NCBI GenBank assembly: GCA_020217165.1
Contig: JAIWOE010000094.1
Span: 1-14,100 of the forward strand
Length of the DNA stretch: 14,100 nt
Reading direction: 5' to 3'
Source of the DNA: Desulfovibrio sp.
GTDB lineage: Bacteria > Desulfobacterota > Desulfovibrionia > Desulfovibrionales > Desulfovibrionaceae
Positions 1-7,482 of this stretch are shown in pieces; positions within the stretch are counted from its first letter, which is position 1; the number at the start of each line of letters is the position of its first letter. Made by a program: the position numbers and the translations under genes. The notes under the pieces were generated by a model. The model was not told where the DNA came from. It did no database searches and saw nothing but the letters and a program-made list of their open reading frames with translations.

Positions 1-1169
1 AGTATCTGGATCCCACCGTCTCCCATGTGGCCTGCACCCTGCAGCCCATCGTCAAAATCCAGGGAGCCTTGGTGTCCATGGAGCCCAATACCGGGGATGT
101 CACGGCCCTGGTGGGCGGGTACGATTTCCACGAAAGTTCTTTCAACCGCGCCACCCAGGCCCAGCGGCAGCCAGGCTCCAGCTTCAAGCCCATTGTCTAT
201 TCCGCGGCCATGGACAACGGCTTTACCCCTGCCTCGGTGCTCTACGACCGGCCCCTGTCCATCTGGGACGCCGGCTCCAAAAAGCTCTGGGAGCCCAAGA
301 ACTACTCCAACAAGTATTATGGGCCCACCCTGCTGACCACCGGCCTTGCCCTTTCGCGCAATTTGGTGACCATCCAGGTGGCGGACCGCATCGGCATGAA
401 CAAGGTCGCGGAACGCGCCCGGGATCTGGGCCTGGGCGAGTACCCGCCGTACCTTTCCGTGGCCCTGGGTTCGCAGGTGGTCACGCCCCTCAACCTGGTC
501 CAGGCCTACACGGCCTTTGCCAATGGCGGCGTGGTATCCAGCCCGCGGCTCATGGCCTCTCTGGCGGACAATCAGGGCCGTCAGCTCAAGTTTTTCGAAC
601 CCCAGTTGCGGCAGGCCATCTCCCCGCAAAATGCCTACATCATGGCCAATATGCTCAAGCACGTGGTCCTGCGCGGCACGGCCACCAAGGCCCGCGTGCT
701 CAACCGCCCCCTGGCCGGCAAGACCGGCACCACCAATGAAGAGCGCGATGCCTGGTTCCTGGGCTTTGCGCCGTATCTGGTGAGCGGGGTGTATGTGGGC
801 TATGACGACTTCTCGCCCATGGGCAAGCAGGAGACCGGCGCCCGTGCGGCCCTGCCCATTTGGATAGATTACCGGCAGCAGGTGGAGAACGACTATCCGG
901 AAACAGATTTTCCCGTGCCCGAAGGCATCGTCACGCGCACGGTCTACGACGTGGGCGAACATGGCGGCCGTTCCTTCGAACTGGCCTTCATCGCCGGCCA
1001 GGAGTACGGCGGCGCAAGCTATGACGCCGAAACCGCCATGTATTACGACGAGATGTACGGCAGTCAGGAAGAGTATGGCGGCGGCCCCGGCAGCCCTGGC
1101 GGATATGGCGGCCCCAGCGGCAATGCCGGCGCCCGTCAGGAAGAGGAACTGCTGAAGCAGATCTTCTGA
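1..1169 (+). CDS. mrcA: Penicillin-binding protein 1A-type, C-terminal transpeptidase part (5' end outside window)
   Basis: Class A penicillin-binding proteins polymerise glycan strands and cross-link peptidoglycan stems at the outer face of the inner membrane. Only the transpeptidase half is visible; the frame is open to the left edge, so the membrane anchor and glycosyltransferase domain lie outside. Counting from the GTG at 27, the three penicillin-binding motifs appear in order: S51-S-F-K54 (SxxK, acylated Ser51), S110-R-N112 (SxN) and K232-T-G-T (KTG). The stretch after KTG (NEERDAWFLGF, then a VSGVYVGYDD block) is typical of PBP1A rather than PBP2 or PBP3. The last 45 or so residues are Gly/Tyr/Glu-rich and low complexity, ending in a short charged LLKQIF tail. 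The GTG at 27 is internal and not a start. The gene converges with the next one, with 9 bases between stops. Symbol is by family; PBP1B or 1C is less likely. Confidence 0.93.
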   Translation, partial: YLDPTVSHVACTLQPIVKIQGALVSMEPNTGDVTALVGGYDFHESSFNRATQAQRQPGSSFKPIVYSAAMDNGFTPASVLYDRPLSIWDAGSKKLWEPKNYSNKYYGPTLLTTGLALSRNLVTIQVADRIGMNKVAERARDLGLGEYPPYLSVALGSQVVTPLNLVQAYTAFANGGVVSSPRLMASLADNQGRQLKFFEPQLRQAISPQNAYIMANMLKHVVLRGTATKARVLNRPLAGKTGTTNEERDAWFLGFAPYLVSGVYVGYDDFSPMGKQETGARAALPIWIDYRQQVENDYPETDFPVPEGIVTRTVYDVGEHGGRSFELAFIAGQEYGGASYDAETAMYYDEMYGSQEEYGGGPGSPGGYGGPSGNAGARQEEELLKQIF

Positions 1170-1171
1170 TG

Positions 1172-1191
1172 GGCCTGGCTACAGCCGGGCC
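1172..1191. terminator. GC-rich hairpin between convergent genes (possible bidirectional terminator)
   Basis: The arms GGCCTGGCT (1172-1180) and AGCCGGGCC (1183-1191) pair completely with one T-G wobble, but the 2-base loop forces the innermost T-A pair open. The hairpin sits exactly between the convergent stops at 1169 and 1181 and covers the stop codon of the minus-strand gene. Neither side has a T-run, so it is not a canonical intrinsic terminator. It may only limit read-through. Confidence 0.3.
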
Positions 1192-2489
1192 ACGGCCACA
1201 AAGGCGGCGTGCAGGCTGACCACCAGGATGAGGAACACCCGCCGGGCCGTGCCCGCCGTGAGGCCGGCGCAACGGTAGGCCATGGCCGCATGCCGGCACA
1301 CGGCCACACAATCACCGCACAGGGTGCAGGACAGACCGGGCCGGCCGCGATCAATGTCCGCCGGTTCCAGGGCGCCGTAGCGGCAGACGCGGCTGCAGGC
1401 GCCGCACCTGGTGCAGCCCTCGTCCATGGCCATGCGCCAGGGGGTGCAGCGTCCCAGCAGATTGCCCACCAGCCCCATGGGGCAGACTGCCGTGCAATGG
1501 ACCATGCTCCCCAGCTGGGAGGACAGGGCCAGCATCACCCCCACGCTGAACAGACCGAATCCTGCCGCCACCCACACGGCGGTTGTCCCCGGCACTCCCG
1601 CCGCCCGCAGGCCCAGAGCCGCGGCCACGGTGAGGGCCAAGGTCGCCCCACGACCCAGCCAGATCCAGCGTCCCGCGCTGCCTTTGATCGTGCCAGCCCG
1701 GCGGGAGGCCTGATCGTCCCACGCGCCGATGTAGCACAAATGGCTGCACCAGGCTGGGCCCACCAGCAACACCGTGGCCAGAAAGAGGATGAGCATGAAA
1801 AGCCCCTCCCCGCGGAAGAGGGGTCCGCCCAGGATGAGCGCTGGCACGGGCAGGTGCAGGGCACCGGTCATGAGGAAAGTACGCCACCCCGCCAGGCCCA
1901 GGAGCAATTGTCCGAAAAATATGGCGGAAAAACCCGCCCAGAGCAGGGGCCGCCAGCGGCGGTGGGCGCGGGGATCCAGCAGCACTTTGGCCAGCCAGCC
2001 GGCGTACCAGGCCATGGCCGCAATCTGCAGCCAGCCCCAGCCCGGGGCAACGCGGTCCAACAGCAGGATGGGGAACCCGGCCTTGGCCCGCGCCACCCCC
2101 AGTAGCAGGGCGGTGAAGATCACGGCGCCGGCGCGCACGGCGGCGGTCTCCGCATGCCGGGCATAGCGTCGATGCGCCGCCGGCATCTGCAGGCAGACCA
2201 AGGCTGCCAGGGTGCACAGGGTCACCCCGGCCATGATCAGCGCCAGTCGTTCCCAGGGTGCGCCCATGGCCTGACGCAGCAACACCAGCTGCGTGCCTGT
2301 TTGCACCCAGGCCACGGCGGCCCAGGCCAGCACCGCCGTGAGCACCCACCGGCCCCAGGTCCATCGGCACCAGGCAAGCACGATTACGCCTAGGAGGACC
2401 GCCACCAGGCCAAGGTCGCCCAGGCGCAGGGTGTGTGCGGCAAACAGCAGCAGAGCCAGGGACGTCAGGAGGGGGGAGGTGATGTGCAT
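1179..2489 (-). CDS. NapH/CcoG-like polytopic membrane protein with two [4Fe-4S] ferredoxin motifs
   Basis: This 436-residue integral membrane protein probably passes electrons between the quinone pool and a redox partner, as NapH, NosR and CcoG-type proteins do. About 11 hydrophobic segments span residues 5-322, with one more near 416-433. Two Cys pairs follow the NapH style: C248-SHL-C252, and C332-TAV-C336 followed by Pro. They precede a ferredoxin domain with motifs C359-x2-C362-x2-C365-x3-C369 and C388-x2-C391-x2-C394-x3-C398. In both motifs the residue after the last Cys is Arg, not the usual Pro. The ATG at 2489 is chosen because it opens directly into the first hydrophobic segment; the frame continues upstream only as antisense of the neighbour. 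The ribosome site is weak (GGGGG about 12 bases upstream). It is divergent from the Mo/W oxidoreductase and shares an FNR-type box with it. The family is clear; the electron donor and acceptor are not. Confidence 0.85.
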   Translation of the reverse strand: MHITSPLLTSLALLLFAAHTLRLGDLGLVAVLLGVIVLAWCRWTWGRWVLTAVLAWAAVAWVQTGTQLVLLRQAMGAPWERLALIMAGVTLCTLAALVCLQMPAAHRRYARHAETAAVRAGAVIFTALLLGVARAKAGFPILLLDRVAPGWGWLQIAAMAWYAGWLAKVLLDPRAHRRWRPLLWAGFSAIFFGQLLLGLAGWRTFLMTGALHLPVPALILGGPLFRGEGLFMLILFLATVLLVGPAWCSHLCYIGAWDDQASRRAGTIKGSAGRWIWLGRGATLALTVAAALGLRAAGVPGTTAVWVAAGFGLFSVGVMLALSSQLGSMVHCTAVCPMGLVGNLLGRCTPWRMAMDEGCTRCGACSRVCRYGALEPADIDRGRPGLSCTLCGDCVAVCRHAAMAYRCAGLTAGTARRVFLILVVSLHAAFVAVARL

Positions 2490-2522
2490 GCGTGACGCTA
2501 GCCCCCAATCCAGGGAAGTTCC

Positions 2523-2536
2523 TTGATATGGATCAA
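2523..2536. promoter_or_regulatory. Perfect FNR-type binding site in divergent promoter region
   Basis: TTGATATGGATCAA matches the FNR/ANR consensus TTGAT-N4-ATCAA at all ten specified positions. It lies in the 132-base gap between the divergent ATGs at 2489 (-) and 2622 (+). Its centre (2529.5) is about 92 bases upstream of the oxidoreductase ATG, leaving room for class II activation from a start site near 2571; a poor -10 candidate, CATCTT, lies at 2557-2562. For the membrane-protein gene the box is only 34 bases from the ATG, so there it may overlap the core promoter and repress, or its transcript has almost no leader. Ten fixed bases are expected about 0.01 times by chance in a window this size. 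Confidence 0.72.
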
Positions 2537-2608
2537 TGATTGCGGGGCCGTCGCCGCATCTTCCGTCCTGGCCGGCCCCGTGGCATGATGACGGTTCCAC
2601 CCCAGCGT

Positions 2609-2615
2609 GAAGGAG
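2609..2615 (+). promoter_or_regulatory. Ribosome binding site that sets the oxidoreductase start
   Basis: GAAGGAG lies 6 bases before the ATG at 2622. The in-frame GTG at 2607 overlaps this site, has no ribosome site of its own and would add only five residues before the Fe-S motif, so ATG 2622 is preferred. Confidence 0.75.
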
Positions 2616-2621
2616 CCCGCC

Positions 2622-4805
2622 ATGCCCGCCACCATCGTTCGATCCGCCATCTGCCGTTCCTGCCACGGCGGCTGCGCCGTGCACCTGCACCTGAAGGAGG
2701 GCCGCCTGCAGCGCGTCACCCCGCGAAAGGATTCGCCCTTCAATTGCGGCCGCATGTGTATCAAGGGTGTGGCCACGCCGGAACTCGTGTACCATTCCGA
2801 CCGCTTGCGCACGCCCCTCAAACGGGTGGGGCCGCGCGGGGACGGCCGGTTCGTGCCTGTTTCCTGGGATGAGGCGCTGGACGCCGTGGCCGCCAGCCTG
2901 GATCGCCTGCGTCGGGCCCACGGGCCGGAAGCCCTGGCCATCGCCCAGGGCACGGGCCGCTATTATTATCTGCATGTGCTGCGGTTTGCCAACACCTTTG
3001 GCACGCCCAACTGGTTCGAGCCCGGCCTGGCCAATTGTTTCATCCCGCGCATCACCGCGGCCAACCTCACCTATGGCGGCTTTGTCACCGGGGATTACTA
3101 CGGCAGCACCCCGCCGCAGACCATCCTGTTCTGGGGGCACAATCCGCTGGTGTCCGGGCCGGATGGCGAGTTGTCCTTCCCCGTGGCCCAGGCCCTGGAC
3201 CGAGGCGCCCATGGCATTGCCATCGACCCCCGCCGCTCCGAAACGGCCCGGCGTTGCGCCTTGTGGCTGCCCATCCGGCCCGGCACGGACGCCGCCCTGG
3301 CCCTGGCCATGTGCCGGGAAATCATCGAATCCAACCTGCATGACAGCGCCTTTGTGGAGCGCTGGACCCACGGGTTCGAGGCCCTGCGGCAGCGCGTGGC
3401 CCCCTGCACCCTGCCCTGGGCCGAGCAGGTCTGCGGCGTGCCAGCGGCGGACATCCGCGCCGCGGCCCATCGCTATGCCACCGCCAGGCCGGGCATTCTG
3501 GACTGGGGCGTGGCCATGGAGCAGACGCCCCACAGCCTGCAGACGGTGCGGGCCATCGCCTGCCTGCGGGGGCTGACGGGCAATCTGGACGTGCCCGGGG
3601 GGGACGTTCTAGGCATGCGGCTCACGCGGCCATACCCCGTGCGCAAGCAGGATCTGCCCCAGGGCATGCTGGAACGGCGGCTCGGCGCCAGGGAATTCAA
3701 ACTCCTGGGTGGATTCCACGCCTTCATGCCCTCGGCGCACATCCCGGCGGTGGTGGGGGCCATGGAGGGAACGGGACCCTATCCCGTGCGGGGCATGTTC
3801 ATGGTGGGGACCAATCCCCTGACCACCATCGCCAACCCGCGCCGGCTGCGGCAGGCTATGTTGGGGCTGGACTGCATCGTGTCCATCGAACTGTTCATGA
3901 CTCCGTCCGCCGCCCTGGCCGACTATGTGCTTCCCGGGGCCATGTGGCCGGAGATAGATCAGCTGGTGGAGCTGCCCTTCGTGGCCGGCAACGCCGTGTT
4001 CGCCCAGGAAAAAGCCCTGGAGATGGCGGATTGCCGCCAGGTGGAGCGCATCCTGATCGACCTGGCCCGCCGCCTGGAACTGCCGGGGGCGGAGGAGGAG
4101 TTGGAAGACCTCTTCACCCAGCAGCTGGCCCCCACGGGGCTGGATTTTGCGGCATTGGCCGCGCAGTTCGTGCACCACCCGCCATTCATCTATGAAAAAT
4201 ATCGAGAGAAAGGGTTCCGCACCCGGTCCCGCAAGGTGGAATTCGCCTCCTCCGTGCTGGAGCGGCTGGGCTACGACCCCCTGCCCAGCGCGGCGGCGTT
4301 GCCCGAGAGCCCGGTATCCCGACCGGACCTGGCGGCCGAGTTCCCGTACCAGCTCATCACCGGGGCGCGGCGCCGGGAGTTTTTTTGCAGCGAGCATCGT
4401 CAGGTCCCCAGCCTGCGTCGGCGTCGGCCCGATCCCCTGGCCGAGCTGCACCCCCAGATCGCGGCGCGGGAAGGCATTGCCGATGGCGACTGGGTGGTGG
4501 TCCGCTCGCCGCGGGGGGCGGCGCGGTTCCGGGCCCGGGTGACCGAGGATATCCGGCCGGACGTGGTCAGCGTGGATCATGGCTGGTGGTTCCCCGAACG
4601 CGCGGCCGACGACCGGGGAGGGTGGGGCGTGTTTGAGAGCAACGCCAACTGTCTGACCAATGACGGCCCGCCCTACGACCCGGCCTTCGGGTCGTACCAG
4701 TTGCGGGGACTGCTGTGTGCCGTGTCCCGGGAGTCGGGAGCGGGTGAGTCAGGAGCGGGGGAGGCCGCCGGTGAGGCTGGGCCACGTGACGAACATCAAT
4801 TATGA
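2622..4805 (+). CDS. Molybdopterin (Mo/W-bisMGD) oxidoreductase, DMSO reductase family, acetylene-hydratase-like layout
   Basis: This 727-residue catalytic subunit would carry a bis-pterin Mo or W cofactor and one [4Fe-4S] cluster. The N-terminal cluster motif is C11-x2-C14-x3-C18-x27-C46 followed by I-K-G. The family block V-S-W-D-E-A-L-D is at 80-87, the IDPRRSETA pterin region starts near 201, a GTDAALALAM block is at 221-230, and the C-terminal domain holds the late HGWWFPE motif. Cys139 (in LANCFIPR) is the likely metal ligand. The absence of the (Sec/Cys)-R-H triad argues against formate dehydrogenase. Length and Cys positions resemble acetylene hydratase as I recall it (about 730 residues, metal ligand near 141), but the Asp after the second cluster Cys in that enzyme is His15 here. 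There is no Tat signal, so it is probably cytoplasmic. No adjacent FeS-subunit gene is present. The last 30 or so residues are Gly/Glu-rich and repetitive. The fold is confident; the substrate is unknown. Confidence 0.9.
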   Translation: MPATIVRSAICRSCHGGCAVHLHLKEGRLQRVTPRKDSPFNCGRMCIKGVATPELVYHSDRLRTPLKRVGPRGDGRFVPVSWDEALDAVAASLDRLRRAHGPEALAIAQGTGRYYYLHVLRFANTFGTPNWFEPGLANCFIPRITAANLTYGGFVTGDYYGSTPPQTILFWGHNPLVSGPDGELSFPVAQALDRGAHGIAIDPRRSETARRCALWLPIRPGTDAALALAMCREIIESNLHDSAFVERWTHGFEALRQRVAPCTLPWAEQVCGVPAADIRAAAHRYATARPGILDWGVAMEQTPHSLQTVRAIACLRGLTGNLDVPGGDVLGMRLTRPYPVRKQDLPQGMLERRLGAREFKLLGGFHAFMPSAHIPAVVGAMEGTGPYPVRGMFMVGTNPLTTIANPRRLRQAMLGLDCIVSIELFMTPSAALADYVLPGAMWPEIDQLVELPFVAGNAVFAQEKALEMADCRQVERILIDLARRLELPGAEEELEDLFTQQLAPTGLDFAALAAQFVHHPPFIYEKYREKGFRTRSRKVEFASSVLERLGYDPLPSAAALPESPVSRPDLAAEFPYQLITGARRREFFCSEHRQVPSLRRRRPDPLAELHPQIAAREGIADGDWVVVRSPRGAARFRARVTEDIRPDVVSVDHGWWFPERAADDRGGWGVFESNANCLTNDGPPYDPAFGSYQLRGLLCAVSRESGAGESGAGEAAGEAGPRDEHQL
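4731..4760 (+). repeat. Two-copy 15-bp tandem repeat in the 3' end of the oxidoreductase gene
   Basis: The units GAGTCGGGAGCGGGT (4731-4745) and GAGTCAGGAGCGGGG (4746-4760) are 13/15 identical and in frame, encoding ESGAG twice. They fall in the low-complexity tail after the last conserved region, so copy-number changes would probably be tolerated. Confidence 0.7.
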
Positions 4806-4950
4806 CAAACACCGCAGGAACGCTTGCCATGCATGGCCAAGCAGGGCAGTATTGGACGGGGGAAGTCGGGTCATTGCCCTGTGGTCATACTTCGGGGCCA
4901 GGCAGGACCATTCTGCGCACCGCACCTTCAGCCAGGGACGCCCATCGCCC
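4806..4950 (+). other. Intergenic leader before the ABC transporter gene; weak promoter candidate
   Basis: These 145 bases probably hold the promoter of the ABC/cNMP/STAS operon. The best pair I see is TTGCCA (4824-4829), 17 bases, CAGTAT (4847-4852), a poor sigma70 match. A 12-base palindrome GCCATGCATGGC (4826-4837) overlaps the -35 candidate, but this length is expected a few times by chance here. I see no terminator for the upstream gene. The ABC reading frame stays open back to about 4660, but that stretch shows no protein-like pattern. Confidence 0.25.
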
Positions 4951-7482
4951 ATGGTCACCAAAAAACCTTTGTTCGCCTGGGTCAAGGAAAGCAGCCTCAA
5001 GCTGCAGCTACTGTTGCTGGCGGTCATCGGCGTCACCGTGGCGGCGCGGGTGTTCCCCCTGGAGATGCAGAAGAAGATCATCAACGAAGCCATCAGCCTC
5101 AAGCAGGTGGAACTGCTGGTGCTGTATAGCGGGCTGTATCTGGCGTCCGTCCTGCTGGCCAGCGGGCTCAAATACGTCATCACCCTGCTGCAGACATCCA
5201 TCGGCGAACGCGCCTTGCAGCAGATGCGCCAGCAGCTCTTCGAACACATTCTGACCCTGCCCCTGGGTTTTTTTCGCAAGACCTCGGCGGGCACGGTCAT
5301 CGCCTCCCTGGTGCAGGAACTCACGGCCGCCGGAGAGTTCGTGGGTGCGGCCATTGCCATTCCGGTGACCAACACCCTCACCCTGTTGGGTTTTGCCGCG
5401 TACATGTTCTACTTGTCGCCCACCATGGCGGCCATCTCCCTGGCGTTGTACCCGGTGCTCATCTTTTTGCTGCCGCCCCTGCAGCGGCGCACCAACAACT
5501 GGAACAAGGCCCGCGTGGAGTCTACCCGGGTGCTGTCCAACAAGATCAGCGAATCCATCGGCGGCATTCACGAAATCCAGGCCAACGGCGCCAACCACAT
5601 CGAGGGCCGCAAGCATTTCCGTTTTTTGCAGGACCTGTATCGCATCCGCATCACCTGGACCCTGTACCGCCAGGGTGTGAAGGTGCTGAACAACCTGTTC
5701 CAGAGCACCGGCCCATTCCTGCTCTTTCTGGTGGGCGGGTGGCTGGCTATCAACGGCCGCTTTGACCTCGGGGCACTGGTGGCCTTTCTTTCGGCCTATG
5801 AGAAGATCTATGACCCCTGGAAGGAACTGATGGACTTTTATCAAGTCTATCAGGATGCCAAGGTGCGCTACGCCAAGACCATGGAAGCCTTTGACGTGGA
5901 ACCGGAGTTTGTCCTGCAGCCAGCCGAGGCCCGGGCCAAGCAGGAACTGGCCGGGGCCATCGAAATCAAGAATCTGGTGTTTGAGGTGGAAGGCGGCATC
6001 CGCCTGCTCAACGGCATCGACATGAGCCTGGCCAATGGCGAGCACTTGGCCCTGGTGGGCTTTTCCGGCAGCGGCAAATCCACCCTGGCCCAATGCATGG
6101 GACAGCTCTATAAATACACCGGTGGCAGCGTGCAGATTGACGGCCGTGAAGTGGCGGAGCTGCCCAAAAGCGACATCGCCCACAACATGGGCTATGTGGC
6201 CCAGGCGCCGTTTATTTTTGACGGCACCATCCAGGAAAACCTGCTGTATGGCGTGGAGGCCGACCTGCCCTTGGACGCCCCGCGCGACGACATGGGCCGG
6301 GTGACAGACCCCGCCCTCTTGCCCAGCCTGGATCGGATGATCGAAGTCGTCCAGCAGACCGGGATTTTCCAGGACGTGCTGCGTTTTGGTCTGAACACCG
6401 TCCTCGCGCCGGAGCAGGGCGCCCAGGCAGAGTTGCGCAACAAGATCATCGCCATCAGGCAGGATTTCCGCAACGACCATGGTCCGGACCTGGCGGATTA
6501 TCTGGAATTCTTTGAAGAAGGCCGCTATCTGGAGCATTCCAGCCTGGCCGCCAACCTCATCTTCGGCCACCCGGTCAAGTCGGATTATGCCGTGGAGAAT
6601 CTGGCCAAGAGTCAGTTCTTCAAGAATTTCCTGAGCGAAGCGCAGCTGCGCCTGCCCCTGCTGACCCTGGGTGACGAGCTGGCCCGCCAGACCGTGGACA
6701 TCCTGGGTGAGCTGCCGGAGGACGCTCTCTTCTTCGAACAGAGCCCCATGCTGCCCGAGGAGCTGGAAAGCTGGAAGGAATACGTGGCCCGCGGCCGCAT
6801 ACCCCTGGCCCAGCTGCCCCAGGAAGACCAGGACCGCCTGCTGGAACTGGCCCTGCGCTTTACCCCCGGCAGGCACAAGATGGTCCCCTTCTCCCGCCTG
6901 CTGGAAACCCTGGTGCTGGAAGGCCGCGGCCGGTTCCGCACGGCCCTGGAGGCCCACGACCCGGGCGCCGTGAGCTTCTACCGCGCCGACGGCTACATCG
7001 AATCCCAACCCATCCTGGACAATATTCTCTTTGGCAAGGCCAAGACCGACCAGCCCCATGTGATGGAGCGCATCCAGCAGGCCATCGTGATGTTACTCAT
7101 TGAACAGGACATGCTGGAGGCCGTGGTGTCCATCGGCCTGCAGTTCCGGGTGGGCACCAAGGGCGACCGCCTCTCCGGCGGGCAGAAGCAGAAGTTGGCC
7201 ATTGCCCGGGCCTTCATGAAGGAGCCGCCCATCCTGATCATGGATGAGGCCACCTCCGCCTTGGACAACCGGTCCCAGTCCCGTATTCAAAACCTCATCG
7301 AAACCAAATGGAAGGGCCGGGCCACCCTTGTGGCCGTGGTGCACCGGCTGGATATTATCAAGAATTTCGACCAGGTGGCTGTGATGAAGGCCGGTAAGAT
7401 TGTGGAACAAGGGACCTATGCCGAACTCATGGCCAAAAAGGGGAGCCTCTATGAGCTCGTTCACGGCGCCCAGCAGCACTAA
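4951..7482 (+). CDS. ABC exporter (fused permease-ATPase) with a greatly expanded nucleotide-binding domain
   Basis: This 843-residue type I ABC exporter half-transporter probably acts as a dimer in the inner membrane; its substrate is unknown. Hydrophobic segments near 15-34, 55-80, 128-175 and 252-285 form the permease. The ATPase has Walker A G370-FSGSGKS-T378, Q-loop Gln418, signature LSGGQKQ at 741-747, Walker B ILIMDE at 761-766, D-loop SALD at 769-772 and switch His798. Every catalytic motif is intact, but Q-loop to signature is about 320 residues instead of the usual 60 or so. The extra stretch contains two further copies of the post-Q-loop pattern (Y-x-E ... N-hydrophobic-hydrophobic-F-G near 526-539 and 682-695). 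ATG 4951 is chosen because the recognisable protein begins there, with AGGGACG about 10 bases upstream. The stop overlaps the next gene by 32 bases, implying co-translation. I recall similar long uncharacterised ABC proteins in other Proteobacteria, from memory only. Confidence 0.92.
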   Translation: MVTKKPLFAWVKESSLKLQLLLLAVIGVTVAARVFPLEMQKKIINEAISLKQVELLVLYSGLYLASVLLASGLKYVITLLQTSIGERALQQMRQQLFEHILTLPLGFFRKTSAGTVIASLVQELTAAGEFVGAAIAIPVTNTLTLLGFAAYMFYLSPTMAAISLALYPVLIFLLPPLQRRTNNWNKARVESTRVLSNKISESIGGIHEIQANGANHIEGRKHFRFLQDLYRIRITWTLYRQGVKVLNNLFQSTGPFLLFLVGGWLAINGRFDLGALVAFLSAYEKIYDPWKELMDFYQVYQDAKVRYAKTMEAFDVEPEFVLQPAEARAKQELAGAIEIKNLVFEVEGGIRLLNGIDMSLANGEHLALVGFSGSGKSTLAQCMGQLYKYTGGSVQIDGREVAELPKSDIAHNMGYVAQAPFIFDGTIQENLLYGVEADLPLDAPRDDMGRVTDPALLPSLDRMIEVVQQTGIFQDVLRFGLNTVLAPEQGAQAELRNKIIAIRQDFRNDHGPDLADYLEFFEEGRYLEHSSLAANLIFGHPVKSDYAVENLAKSQFFKNFLSEAQLRLPLLTLGDELARQTVDILGELPEDALFFEQSPMLPEELESWKEYVARGRIPLAQLPQEDQDRLLELALRFTPGRHKMVPFSRLLETLVLEGRGRFRTALEAHDPGAVSFYRADGYIESQPILDNILFGKAKTDQPHVMERIQQAIVMLLIEQDMLEAVVSIGLQFRVGTKGDRLSGGQKQKLAIARAFMKEPPILIMDEATSALDNRSQSRIQNLIETKWKGRATLVAVVHRLDIIKNFDQVAVMKAGKIVEQGTYAELMAKKGSLYELVHGAQQH

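Noticed and set aside
2490..3533. Long N-terminal extension of the minus-strand NapH-like frame
   Set aside because: It is antisense to the well-supported oxidoreductase gene, has no motif, and is Gly/Gln/His-rich in the way GC-rich antisense frames are. The hydrophobic protein starts cleanly at ATG 2489.
3609..4580. 323-residue minus-strand frame opposite the oxidoreductase gene
   Set aside because: Antisense shadow with His/Gly/Gln/Arg-rich low-information sequence and no ribosome site or motif.
2622..4805. Formate dehydrogenase or nitrate reductase assignment for the Mo/W enzyme
   Set aside because: No (Sec/Cys)-R-H triad after the ligand Cys, no Tat signal, and no accompanying FeS or cytochrome subunit genes.
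4826..4837. 12-bp palindrome GCCATGCATGGC upstream of the ABC gene as an operator
   Set aside because: Perfect 12-bp palindromes are expected about three times by chance in a window of this size, and nothing else supports regulation by it.
5008..7059. 683-residue minus-strand open frame inside the ABC transporter gene
   Set aside because: Gln/Gly/Val/His-rich composition from reading codon-biased GC-rich DNA in antisense. It has no recognisable domain, while the plus strand has a complete set of ABC motifs.
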